DNA of 64,000 nt. It comes from JBKBUF01 sp046290815 (GTDB taxonomy: Bacteria > Bacteroidota > Bacteroidia > Cytophagales > Cytophagaceae). The stretch covers positions 1 to 64,000 of the forward strand of contig JBKBUF010000018.1 of assembly GCA_046290815.1 (NCBI GenBank), written 5' to 3'. The stretch's first letter is position 1; the number at the start of each line of letters is the position of its first letter. Below the pieces are notes generated by a model. That model saw only the letters and a list, made by a program, of their open reading frames with translations, was not told the DNA's origin and ran no database searches. Of the stretch, positions 46,212-53,669 are shown in pieces. The position numbers and the translations under genes are program-made.

Positions 46212-48080
46212 ATGGATAATTTTTTGAATTTGTTTATTCTTATACCATTTTCAGGTTTTATATTCAGCTTGTTTGTTTCAGGCAAAGGAGAAGGATTTTT
46301 GTCGGGGATAGCTTATACTACTGCCCTGTTAAACTTATTAATTATATCAATTTTTACCCTATACTGGATCTGGCATGGTGCTCCTTTATTGAATGTCAAA
46401 GATATTGTTGTGGTTAAAACAAATAGTTATGAATTCTTCATTGATTTTTATTTTGATAATGTATCATTGGTTTATCTTTTTGTAGGAGCATTTCTGACCT
46501 TTCTGGTATCTGTTTATAGTAAAACTTATTTACACCGGGAAGCAGGTTTTAAAAGGTTTTACAATACTATCCTTCTTTTTTATGTGGGTTATTCAATAAT
46601 TGTTTTGTCCGGCAATTTTGAGACCTTATTTGTTGGGTGGGAAATTTTAGGTTTATCCTCTTTTTTACTAATCGGATTCTACAGAGAAAGGTACCTTCCG
46701 GTGAAAAATGCTTTTAAAGTATTTACTTATTACCGGGTGGCTGATGTTGCATTTATCCTTGCAATGTGGATGAGTCATCATTTATGGCATGAGAATATCA
46801 CTTTTGCCAGACTGAATAATTATTCACTGGTTCATTCTTTGTTAGAAAGTCATTCACTTACAGGAGTGTTTATTTCTTTTATGATCCTTATATCAGCTTC
46901 AGTAAAGTCTGCCCAATTTCCATTCTCTTCATGGGTGCCCAGGGCTATGGAAGGTCCGACTCCTTCCAGCGCAATTTTTTATGGTTCATTAGCTGTACAT
47001 CTTGGAGTTTTTCTATTGTTAAGAACCTTTCCATTCTGGGAACATCAATTGTCTGTAAGAATTTTAATTGGAGTGGTGGGGTTGTTTACATGTGTGGTTT
47101 CCACTGGTGTAGGAAGGGTACAGTCCTCTATTAAAAGCCAGATCGCATATGCTTCTTCTGCTCAGATAGGCTTGATGTTTATTGAAGTAGCACTGGGTTT
47201 AGAGACAATTGCCTTAATACATTTTGCGGGTAATGCATTTCTGAGGTCATACCAGCTGCTAGTTTCGCCTTCATCTGTTGCATATCTACTAAGAGAACAG
47301 TTTTTCAATTTTACACCGAGAAAACTTACCGTGGAAGATTCATTGCCTGCGAGATTAGAATATTCATTTTACATTTTGTGTCTGAAAGAATGGAATCTTG
47401 ATGCTTTTCTAAAAACATTCTTCTGGGATCCCTTTAAGAAGTTTGGACGCATACTTTTATTTATGAATTTTAAATTTTCATTCATTTTATTTCTCTCAGC
47501 GTTTTCATTATCCTTTTTTTATATAAATAATACATTGTCTGTAGCGGTTGATTTCCATTCGTCAATTGCCATAGTATTCGGGCTGGTCGGACTTTTACTA
47601 ATTATAAAATCTTTTTATGAAAGGAGTAATCCTTTCTTTGCGCTGCTTCTTATAGTATTGAATCATTTTTTTATAGTAATGGCAGTTTGCTTTAATGAGA
47701 AATTTAATTTAGATGAGGCGAATCTTTATTTAGCAGGTGTGCTTGTTTCCGCTATAGTTGGTTTTATGTGTTTATTTATTATTAAAAGAAAAGAAGAAGT
47801 TGTTTCTATGGAGCAGTTTCAGGGTTTGGTATATAAACATCATACTCTGTCTTTTGTTTTTTTATTGAGTTGTTTGGGTCTTGCTGGTTTTCCTATAACT
47901 CCAACATTTGTGGCTGAAGATTTAATATTTAGCCATATTCATGAGGATCAGATAATCCTTGCATTTCTTACTTCAATAAGTTTCGTATTAAATGGAATTT
48001 CGATTATCAGAATTTATACCAGAGTATTTTTGGGGCCTCATACAGGTTCGCCTTTTGAGATGGGATATAAATCCACCTAA
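46212..48080 (+). CDS. dabB: DabB-type membrane subunit (NuoL/MrpA-like)
   Basis: A 622-residue polytopic protein with about 14-16 membrane spans, related to the proton-conducting subunit NuoL of complex I. The segments GWEILGLSSFLLIGFYRER (about 142-160), SAQFPFSSWVPRAMEGPTP (about 233-251) and SQIAYASSAQIGLMF (about 310-324) are characteristic. In DAB complexes this subunit couples cation flow to the action of DabA. It follows dabA by 5 bp and has no other complex I genes nearby, which supports DabB over a respiratory role. A long loop around 370-415 makes it larger than many DabB proteins. Confidence 0.9.
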   Translation: MDNFLNLFILIPFSGFIFSLFVSGKGEGFLSGIAYTTALLNLLIISIFTLYWIWHGAPLLNVKDIVVVKTNSYEFFIDFYFDNVSLVYLFVGAFLTFLVSVYSKTYLHREAGFKRFYNTILLFYVGYSIIVLSGNFETLFVGWEILGLSSFLLIGFYRERYLPVKNAFKVFTYYRVADVAFILAMWMSHHLWHENITFARLNNYSLVHSLLESHSLTGVFISFMILISASVKSAQFPFSSWVPRAMEGPTPSSAIFYGSLAVHLGVFLLLRTFPFWEHQLSVRILIGVVGLFTCVVSTGVGRVQSSIKSQIAYASSAQIGLMFIEVALGLETIALIHFAGNAFLRSYQLLVSPSSVAYLLREQFFNFTPRKLTVEDSLPARLEYSFYILCLKEWNLDAFLKTFFWDPFKKFGRILLFMNFKFSFILFLSAFSLSFFYINNTLSVAVDFHSSIAIVFGLVGLLLIIKSFYERSNPFFALLLIVLNHFFIVMAVCFNEKFNLDEANLYLAGVLVSAIVGFMCLFIIKRKEEVVSMEQFQGLVYKHHTLSFVFLLSCLGLAGFPITPTFVAEDLIFSHIHEDQIILAFLTSISFVLNGISIIRIYTRVFLGPHTGSPFEMGYKST

Positions 48081-48151
48081 TTTTATGATAGGTTGCAGCA
48101 AATTATGCAATAACCAAATTTTGCTATATTGTGGTTCATATACCTTATAAT

Positions 48152-48829
48152 ATGAAAGTATTAATCATTGAGGACGAAAAAGATTTAAGGCAGGCTATGG
48201 TATCTTACCTCAGCCAGGAGGGGTATCTATGCGAGTCTGCCAGAAATTTTCAGGAAGCAATGGATAAGATAGGGGTCTATGATTATGATTGTTATGTAAT
48301 TGATATAATGCTTCCTGGTGGATCTGGCCTGGATATCATCAAAGAAATAAAAATGAATAAATTTGAGGGAGGAATTATCATAGTATCTGCCAAAGATTCT
48401 ATCGATGATAAAATTACCGGATTGGAAATCGGATCCGACGATTATCTGACCAAACCTTTTCATTTATCTGAGTTGAATGCCAGGATAAAGTCAATTATCC
48501 GAAGAAGAAATTTCGCAGGAAATACTGAAATTATTTTCAATGAAATAAAAATTAAACCTGATTCCAGACAGGTTTTTGTAGGTGGAAAAGAAATCATCTT
48601 AACCGCTAAGGAATATGACCTTCTAATTTTTTTTGTTTCAAATAAAGATAGGGTTATCCCTAAAGATTCTATTGCAGAACATCTTTGGGGGGATTACATG
48701 GACCAGGCAGATTCCTTTGATTTTATTTATACACATATTAAAAATCTTAGAAAAAAATTAGTCCAGCATGGGTGTAAAGATTATCTTCAAACTGTATATG
48801 GTATAGGTTATAAGTTCCAGTCAGAATGA
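48152..48829 (+). CDS. OmpR/PhoB-type response regulator
   Basis: A 226-residue two-domain regulator. The receiver domain (1-115) has the acidic pair EDE near residue 8, phosphoacceptor Asp51 in YVIDIMLP, and the conserved Lys in LTKPFH near 100. The winged-helix DNA-binding domain is at 125-225 (ILTAKEYDLLIFFVSN, DFIYTHIKNLRKKL, TVYGIGYKF). The ATG at 48152 is preferred over an upstream GTG because MKVLIIEDE starts the domain. It overlaps the kinase gene by ATGA. It lies between dabB and the second sulP, so I propose that it binds the 11-bp direct repeats in this locus. Confidence 0.93.
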   Translation: MKVLIIEDEKDLRQAMVSYLSQEGYLCESARNFQEAMDKIGVYDYDCYVIDIMLPGGSGLDIIKEIKMNKFEGGIIIVSAKDSIDDKITGLEIGSDDYLTKPFHLSELNARIKSIIRRRNFAGNTEIIFNEIKIKPDSRQVFVGGKEIILTAKEYDLLIFFVSNKDRVIPKDSIAEHLWGDYMDQADSFDFIYTHIKNLRKKLVQHGCKDYLQTVYGIGYKFQSE

Positions 48830-50082
48830 AGCTCCTCCAGAAAACTACTCTTTATTACCTTGTATATTCCCTTTTTATTTTCATAATCGGATCTGTTCTG
48901 TTTTATTATCTGGTTCGTATAGTTCTGCTTGATTCTATTGATGATGCACTTCATCAGGAAAAGCTGCAATTAATTGCCAACCTTGACTATGAAAAAATTG
49001 ATAAAGGAATAAAGCCTTCCGCTCATGTTGTCATAGAACCTGTAAAAGGTAAGTTTTCAGGGCAGGATAAATATAGTACGGAAGTAATTTATGATCCTAT
49101 CCGTGGGGAGTATGAAGATTACCGGCAGATAGAGAGCTATCATAGAAACAAAGACCAATGGTACCGCATACTCATTCAGCAAAATCTTACAGAAGCCGAA
49201 TATCTGATGAAAAGTATTCTTCCTGTAGAACTCGGACTTTTTTTAATCCTTCTGATCGGCGTCTTGCTTATGAATAGTTTTGTTTTAAATAAAATATGGC
49301 AACCATTCTATACTTTAATGGATAAACTTCGGAAATATGAGTTGTCAAAATCAAAGGTGATCAAATATGAACATGCTGGGATTGATGAATTTAGGGAACT
49401 TAATCTAAGTGTGGAAAAAATGACGGAAAGAATATATAATGATTTTCAAAGACAAAAGGAATTTATTGAAAATTCTTCCCATGAACTTCAGACTCCCTTA
49501 GCTATAATAAGAAATAAACTTGAACTGCTGATTCAGTCGAAAAATCTTTCTGAATCAGACATGGAACTGGTGGAAAGAATTTTCGAGGCAGTAACAAGAT
49601 TATCCAATTTGAATAAAAATTTATTGTTGCTTTCAAAGATTGAAAACCGTCAGTTTTCTGAGAGAGAAGAAATTGAAGTTGCTTTAAAAGTATCCAAATC
49701 TTTATCTAATCTGGAAGAACAATTGAAGGAAAAGAATATTTCTGTTAATTTGGAAATTACAAATCCTTGTAAGATTTACTCAAACAAGATATTGGTTGAA
49801 ATTATGATCAATAACCTTCTCACTAACGCAATTAGGCATAATTTTTCTGATGGGAAAATTTTTATAAAAGTATCTGATAGGACGTTGGTTATTGAGAATA
49901 CCGGTAAACCATTGTCTTCGTCTCCTGATGAAATGTTCCAAAGGTTTAAAAAAAGCTCCGGGTCAGAAAATTCCATAGGATTGGGGTTGAATATCGTAAA
50001 AAAAATATGCGAGTATTTTGACTATGAAGTTTCTTATCAAACTTTCAATACATTACATGTTTTTAAGATTTCCTTTAATTGA
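48826..50082 (+). CDS. Sensor histidine kinase
   Basis: A 418-residue inner-membrane kinase. Two membrane spans (VYSLFIFIIGSVLFYYLVRIVL at about 13-34 and LGLFLILLIGVLLMNSFVL at about 137-155) enclose a small periplasmic domain of about 100 residues that I cannot assign. The HisKA phosphoacceptor is His219 in NSSHELQTP. The ATPase domain has NNLLTNAIRHN near 325-335 and SIGLGLNIVKKI near 385-396. Overlap with the response regulator shows they are a pair. The signal sensed is unknown; the neighbours suggest bicarbonate, pH or an anion. Confidence 0.92.
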   Translation: MKLLQKTTLYYLVYSLFIFIIGSVLFYYLVRIVLLDSIDDALHQEKLQLIANLDYEKIDKGIKPSAHVVIEPVKGKFSGQDKYSTEVIYDPIRGEYEDYRQIESYHRNKDQWYRILIQQNLTEAEYLMKSILPVELGLFLILLIGVLLMNSFVLNKIWQPFYTLMDKLRKYELSKSKVIKYEHAGIDEFRELNLSVEKMTERIYNDFQRQKEFIENSSHELQTPLAIIRNKLELLIQSKNLSESDMELVERIFEAVTRLSNLNKNLLLLSKIENRQFSEREEIEVALKVSKSLSNLEEQLKEKNISVNLEITNPCKIYSNKILVEIMINNLLTNAIRHNFSDGKIFIKVSDRTLVIENTGKPLSSSPDEMFQRFKKSSGSENSIGLGLNIVKKICEYFDYEVSYQTFNTLHVFKISFN

Positions 50083-50308
50083 TTCTGAAAAAATATGGTT
50101 TACAGTAGGTCGATTCTGATAAAGATTTATTTGGTCCTGAATTATAGGTAGTTAAAATGTCGAATTTTTCCTCTTTTTTTACGTTATACAACAAGCAAAA
50201 AAGGAAAATTTAGTCTCCCAAGATTCGGAGATTATAATAGAATAATTGATGGTAAATTATAACTATTTAGTTTTTTGCAGATTACGATTTTACGGGCAGA
50301 TTAATTAT

Positions 50309-50342
50309 TTCAGAATCTCTTCAGATTTTTGCTGTATTTTTG
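50309..50342 (+). promoter_or_regulatory. Proposed response-regulator operator/promoter of the second sulP
   Basis: TTCAGA at 50309-50314 and 50320-50325 (11-bp period), nine bases, then TATTTTTG (50335-50342), an exact TAnnTTTG match. The sulP2 ATG is 16 bp later. Two inverted half-sites, GATTCTGAA at 50081 and GATTCTGAT at 50112, lie further upstream and may be extra weak sites. Confidence 0.75.
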
Positions 50343-50358
50343 CATAAAATATTAATGA

Positions 50359-52587
50359 ATGTCTTCAGTAAAAAATACCTCTGAAATACCTGCTACAGGA
50401 TTTGCCGGTTTATTACAAAATTGGAAAGCTGACATGCTTTCCGGCTTTCTTGTGTTTTTAATTGCCCTACCTCTTTGTCTTGGGATTGCCATGGCAAGCG
50501 GTTTTCCTCCGATTGCAGGAATTATGACAGCAGTCGTAGGTGGAATTATCGTGACACTATTTCAAGGTGCCCACGTAGCCATAAAAGGACCTGCAGCAGG
50601 GTTAATTGTGATTGTGTTTGGGGCTGTGGAATCTTTAGGAAAAGGTGATGCAATATTGGGATATAAATTGACTCTGGCAGTTATAGTAGCGTCGGGTATT
50701 ATTCAGGTTTTATTTGGTCTTTTTCGCACAGGAGTTCTCGGAGATTTTTTTCCTTCATCGGCTGTTCACGGAATGCTTGCAGCTATAGGTATTATCATAG
50801 CTTCCAAACAAGTGCATACTTTATTAGGCGTAAAACCTGAAGCAAAATCAACTTTAGGATTAATTGCAGAAATTCCGCAATCCATCTTAAGTATGAATCC
50901 GTGGATTGCAGTTATAGGAATCGTAAGTTTGCTCATATTGTTTCTTCTTCCTCTGATTAAAAACAAATGGGTTAGGAGAATACCTGGTCCTATGTTGGTA
51001 ATCCTTGTAGCTATCCCTTTAGGTCATTATTTTGGTCTGGCAAACAATCATGTGTATCTATTCCTTGATCAACACTTTGAGATGGGCCCTAACTTTTTAG
51101 TTACCCTTCCTGATAATATTATTGATGGTTTTGCCTTTCCTGATTTCTCACAAATTTTTACTTCTGAATCTATCTATTGGATTATAATGTTTGCTTTGGT
51201 AGGAAGCCTGGAATCATTATTAAGCAATAAAGCTGTCGATATATTAGATCCCTACCATAGGAAATCAGCTTTGAATAAAGACCTTGTCGCTGTAGGAATC
51301 GGTAATACTATTTGTGGATTTATTGGTGCGCTGCCTATGATTTCTGAAATAGTAAGGAGTTCTGCCAATATCAACAATGGTGCAAAAACAAAGTGGTCCA
51401 ACTGGTTTCACGGAATGTTCTTATTAGGTTTTGTGGCGCTTGCTCCGGGGCTAATACATCAGATTCCTCTTGCAGCACTGGCAGCTATGCTTATTTTTAC
51501 AGGATTCAGATTGGCTTCTCCAAAAGTTTTTGTAGAGACTTACAAAGTAGGTAAAGATCAGTTGACTGTATTCGTAACTACATTGGTAGTGACATTGGCA
51601 TCAGACCTCATCATCGGAATTTTTTCCGGCATAGCTATCAATTTTTTTCTGCATTTGATAAATGGAGCACCTCCAAAGTCCTTGTTTAGCTCTCAAATGG
51701 ACATTACCCGTTTAGATGATTCTACCTATCAGGTTAAAGTGCACCACTCTGCAATATTTTCCAATTTTATCAGCTTTAAAAATAAGCTTGACAGCATCCC
51801 GCAAGGAAGTAATATCGCTCTTGATTTTTCCAGGGTTAAAATTGTGGACCATTCGGTAATGGAGCATTTGCATCATTACGGAGAAGATTATCTTAAAAAC
51901 GGAGGGCAACTTAGAGTAACCGGAATGGGTCATTTGAAGCCCTTGAGTAAACACCCGCTTGCAGTGAGGATTGCGGGTAAGAATACAAACATGGAAGTCA
52001 GAGAGCATCAGTTAAAGAATTTGGCTGAAAAACTTGGATTAGCATATTATCAAACGGGTGGTGAAATTGAAAAGACAAATTTTGGTCATTTCAGCTTTGA
52101 AAGAAAAAGAGTTCGCTACGAAGGTAATGTTATGAAGGGTTTCTTGTCAGGTAATTTTTATAGAATTTCAGATATATCTGTTGTGGAAGGAGGGGATATG
52201 AAACCACATATCAACCAGCTTACCGTAATTTCAGTATCACAGTTACCCCCGGCAATGCCGGCCTTCACTCTTGGAAAAGAAAAATTAATCGATAAAGTTT
52301 CCGGGTTTTTCACTGATATAGATTTTAAAAATTATCCGAAATTTTCACAAAACTATCTCCTTAATGCAATTGACGAAAAGTCTGTAAGAAAGTTTTTCAA
52401 TGATGATCTGTTAAAGTATTTAGAGAATAATGAAGTTTATGAGGTGCAATGCCTGGGAACCGAGTTAATTTTTTATAAAAATGGAAGCCTTGCAAGTCCT
52501 AATCAGATACTGGAAATGCTGCAGTTTGCAAAAGGCTTTATCCAGCACTCCACAATAAACAAAGCGCAGGATTTTGTGGTGAATTGA
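50359..52587 (+). CDS. SulP-family anion transporter with STAS and extra C-terminal domain (copy 2)
   Basis: A 742-residue membrane transporter with the same order as the copy at 41349: SulP core, STAS domain (IALDFSRVKIVDHSVMEHL near 475-493) and an additional C-terminal domain (from about 600). The membrane core differs from copy 1 at scattered, mostly conservative positions, while the STAS and tail differ more, suggesting an old local duplication under strong constraint on transport. It has its own promoter element and lies 276 bp after the kinase. Substrate probably the same class of anion; the two may differ in affinity or regulation. Confidence 0.88.
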   Translation: MSSVKNTSEIPATGFAGLLQNWKADMLSGFLVFLIALPLCLGIAMASGFPPIAGIMTAVVGGIIVTLFQGAHVAIKGPAAGLIVIVFGAVESLGKGDAILGYKLTLAVIVASGIIQVLFGLFRTGVLGDFFPSSAVHGMLAAIGIIIASKQVHTLLGVKPEAKSTLGLIAEIPQSILSMNPWIAVIGIVSLLILFLLPLIKNKWVRRIPGPMLVILVAIPLGHYFGLANNHVYLFLDQHFEMGPNFLVTLPDNIIDGFAFPDFSQIFTSESIYWIIMFALVGSLESLLSNKAVDILDPYHRKSALNKDLVAVGIGNTICGFIGALPMISEIVRSSANINNGAKTKWSNWFHGMFLLGFVALAPGLIHQIPLAALAAMLIFTGFRLASPKVFVETYKVGKDQLTVFVTTLVVTLASDLIIGIFSGIAINFFLHLINGAPPKSLFSSQMDITRLDDSTYQVKVHHSAIFSNFISFKNKLDSIPQGSNIALDFSRVKIVDHSVMEHLHHYGEDYLKNGGQLRVTGMGHLKPLSKHPLAVRIAGKNTNMEVREHQLKNLAEKLGLAYYQTGGEIEKTNFGHFSFERKRVRYEGNVMKGFLSGNFYRISDISVVEGGDMKPHINQLTVISVSQLPPAMPAFTLGKEKLIDKVSGFFTDIDFKNYPKFSQNYLLNAIDEKSVRKFFNDDLLKYLENNEVYEVQCLGTELIFYKNGSLASPNQILEMLQFAKGFIQHSTINKAQDFVVN

Positions 52588-52621
52588 TAAAATGAAAAGA
52601 CTTTCCGGCTGATTCAAATTT

Positions 52622-52655
52622 TACAGAATCTCTACAGAATTGTAATCTATATTTG
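52622..52655 (+). promoter_or_regulatory. Proposed response-regulator operator/promoter of the small RNA
   Basis: TACAGA at 52622-52627 and 52633-52638 (11-bp period), nine bases, then TATATTTG (52648-52655), an exact TAnnTTTG match. It has the same layout as the elements before sulP1, dabA and sulP2, though the hexamer has A instead of T at position 2. No gene starts within 580 bp, but a terminator follows. Confidence 0.68.
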
Positions 52656-52660
52656 ATTTA

Positions 52661-52758
52661 GAAATTAATAGAGAAATCAGCAAATAGCTATATAAAATCT
52701 TAGGTTTAGGTTAGTTTAGAGTACGAAAGACGGGCATTTTATGTCCGTTTTTCTTTTT
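52661..52758 (+). ncRNA. Predicted small regulatory RNA co-controlled with the DAB/SulP locus
   Basis: Between the promoter element at 52622-52655 and the terminator at 52729-52758 lies a stretch with no ATG outside the terminator hairpin, so a transcript of about 95-100 bases would be non-coding. The 5' end is estimated from the -7 box. Body sequence is AU-rich, with a repeated UUAGGUUUAGGUUAGUUUAG section (52700-52719) that could be an unpaired binding region. The target is unknown. The prediction rests on promoter plus terminator only. Confidence 0.55.
52729..52758 (+). terminator. Intrinsic terminator after the predicted small RNA
   Basis: ACGGGCAT (52730-52737) pairs with ATGTCCGT (52741-52748), including one G-U pair, across a 3-base loop. 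It is followed by a T-rich run interrupted once by C (52748-52759). It is 140 bp after the sulP2 stop. Confidence 0.85.
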
Positions 52759-53236
52759 TACTCAAAAATATAAATATCTTAAATACAGTCAGATATGGTG
52801 CCTCATAGTTTCGTCTCGATCATTAATAATCGGCTATGGAGAGCGCCGCGCTGGTTTTGAAAAGCCTTTAAAGATCTGCAATTCATTGTTGGGTAACAAA
52901 CCCACACAACAGGTAGACTAAAGTTACACCGATAAGTTAAAAATCAAGCTTTTTATGTTTTGGATTGATCTGCAAGTTTCTGATCTTCCATCAGTAAGAT
53001 TTTTCCGGAGCATTTAGAATTCTTAAATCGGATATTGAAGTTGTTTACAATTTATTGGATTAATTAATCCTGCCAGTTATCTCCCTGAAAAGCCAGAAAT
53101 TAAAAAATCTCCTGATCTCTACTATGAACAATTGAAGTTGTCGGTAGTTGCTATAGATGAAGGCGAATGATAATTCATTTTTATTTTTTGCCTGAATTAC
53201 CGAGGAAGACTAGTGTAGAAGAATTTTAAAGCTGAT

Positions 53237-53662
53237 ATGGAAATTTTGGAAAAGGAAATCTCAGGAACTGAAAGCCTGGGAGGGAAGGGAAAAACAGTAC
53301 TTGCTATTGACGATGTTAATTCGACGCTTGATATAATTAATTGCACATTATGTAAGAAATATAATGTGGTGAAAATGCTCAATGCAAAGGATGCATTGGA
53401 ATGGATGCAGGAGGGGAATATTCCTGATGTGATTATTTGCGACCTTAAAATGCCTGAGATGGATGGGTTTGAGTTTATGAAGCACGTAAGGTCCAGTGGA
53501 TTTTTCAGAGATATTCCTTTGCTGATTCTTTCGAGTTATGAGTCAAGCAATGTAAAAATTCAGTGTCTGAAATGTGGCGCTGATGATTATATAATTAAAC
53601 CATTTAACCCGGAAGAGCTGGAGGCCAGGGTGGAAAATATGGTAAGAAGAACTTCAAGGTAG
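53237..53662 (+). CDS. Receiver-only response regulator
   Basis: A 141-residue single receiver domain without output domain. Acidic pair DD near residue 25-26 (AIDDVNS), phosphoacceptor Asp69 in ICDLKMPEMDGFEF, and Lys in YIIKPFNPEEL near 120 are all present, so it should be phosphorylated. It is the first gene of the exopolysaccharide operon, 7 bp before a sugar transferase that carries a degenerate receiver. It probably relays a signal to polysaccharide synthesis by protein contact. Its kinase is not in view. Confidence 0.9.
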   Translation: MEILEKEISGTESLGGKGKTVLAIDDVNSTLDIINCTLCKKYNVVKMLNAKDALEWMQEGNIPDVIICDLKMPEMDGFEFMKHVRSSGFFRDIPLLILSSYESSNVKIQCLKCGADDYIIKPFNPEELEARVENMVRRTSR

Positions 53663-53669
53663 ATAAAAT

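Larger units (their letters stand above)
52588..53236 (+). other. Long intergenic region holding a predicted small RNA and a possible gene remnant
   Basis: The first 170 bp contain the fourth promoter element, the predicted RNA and its terminator (listed separately). From 52760 to 53236 no intact gene is seen. Positions 53039-53170 carry a 43-codon open frame without start codon, with protein-like composition, perhaps a remnant. The rest is featureless. Confidence 0.55.

Noticed and set aside
46212..48080. dabB as a respiratory complex I subunit (nuoL)
   Set aside because: No other nuo genes are adjacent, and the 5-bp linkage to dabA is characteristic of DAB loci.
53237..53662. Receiver gene as a DNA-binding regulator with lost output domain
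   Set aside because: The domain is complete, ends cleanly and is followed by the next gene after 7 bp, with no trace of a DNA-binding domain in other frames.
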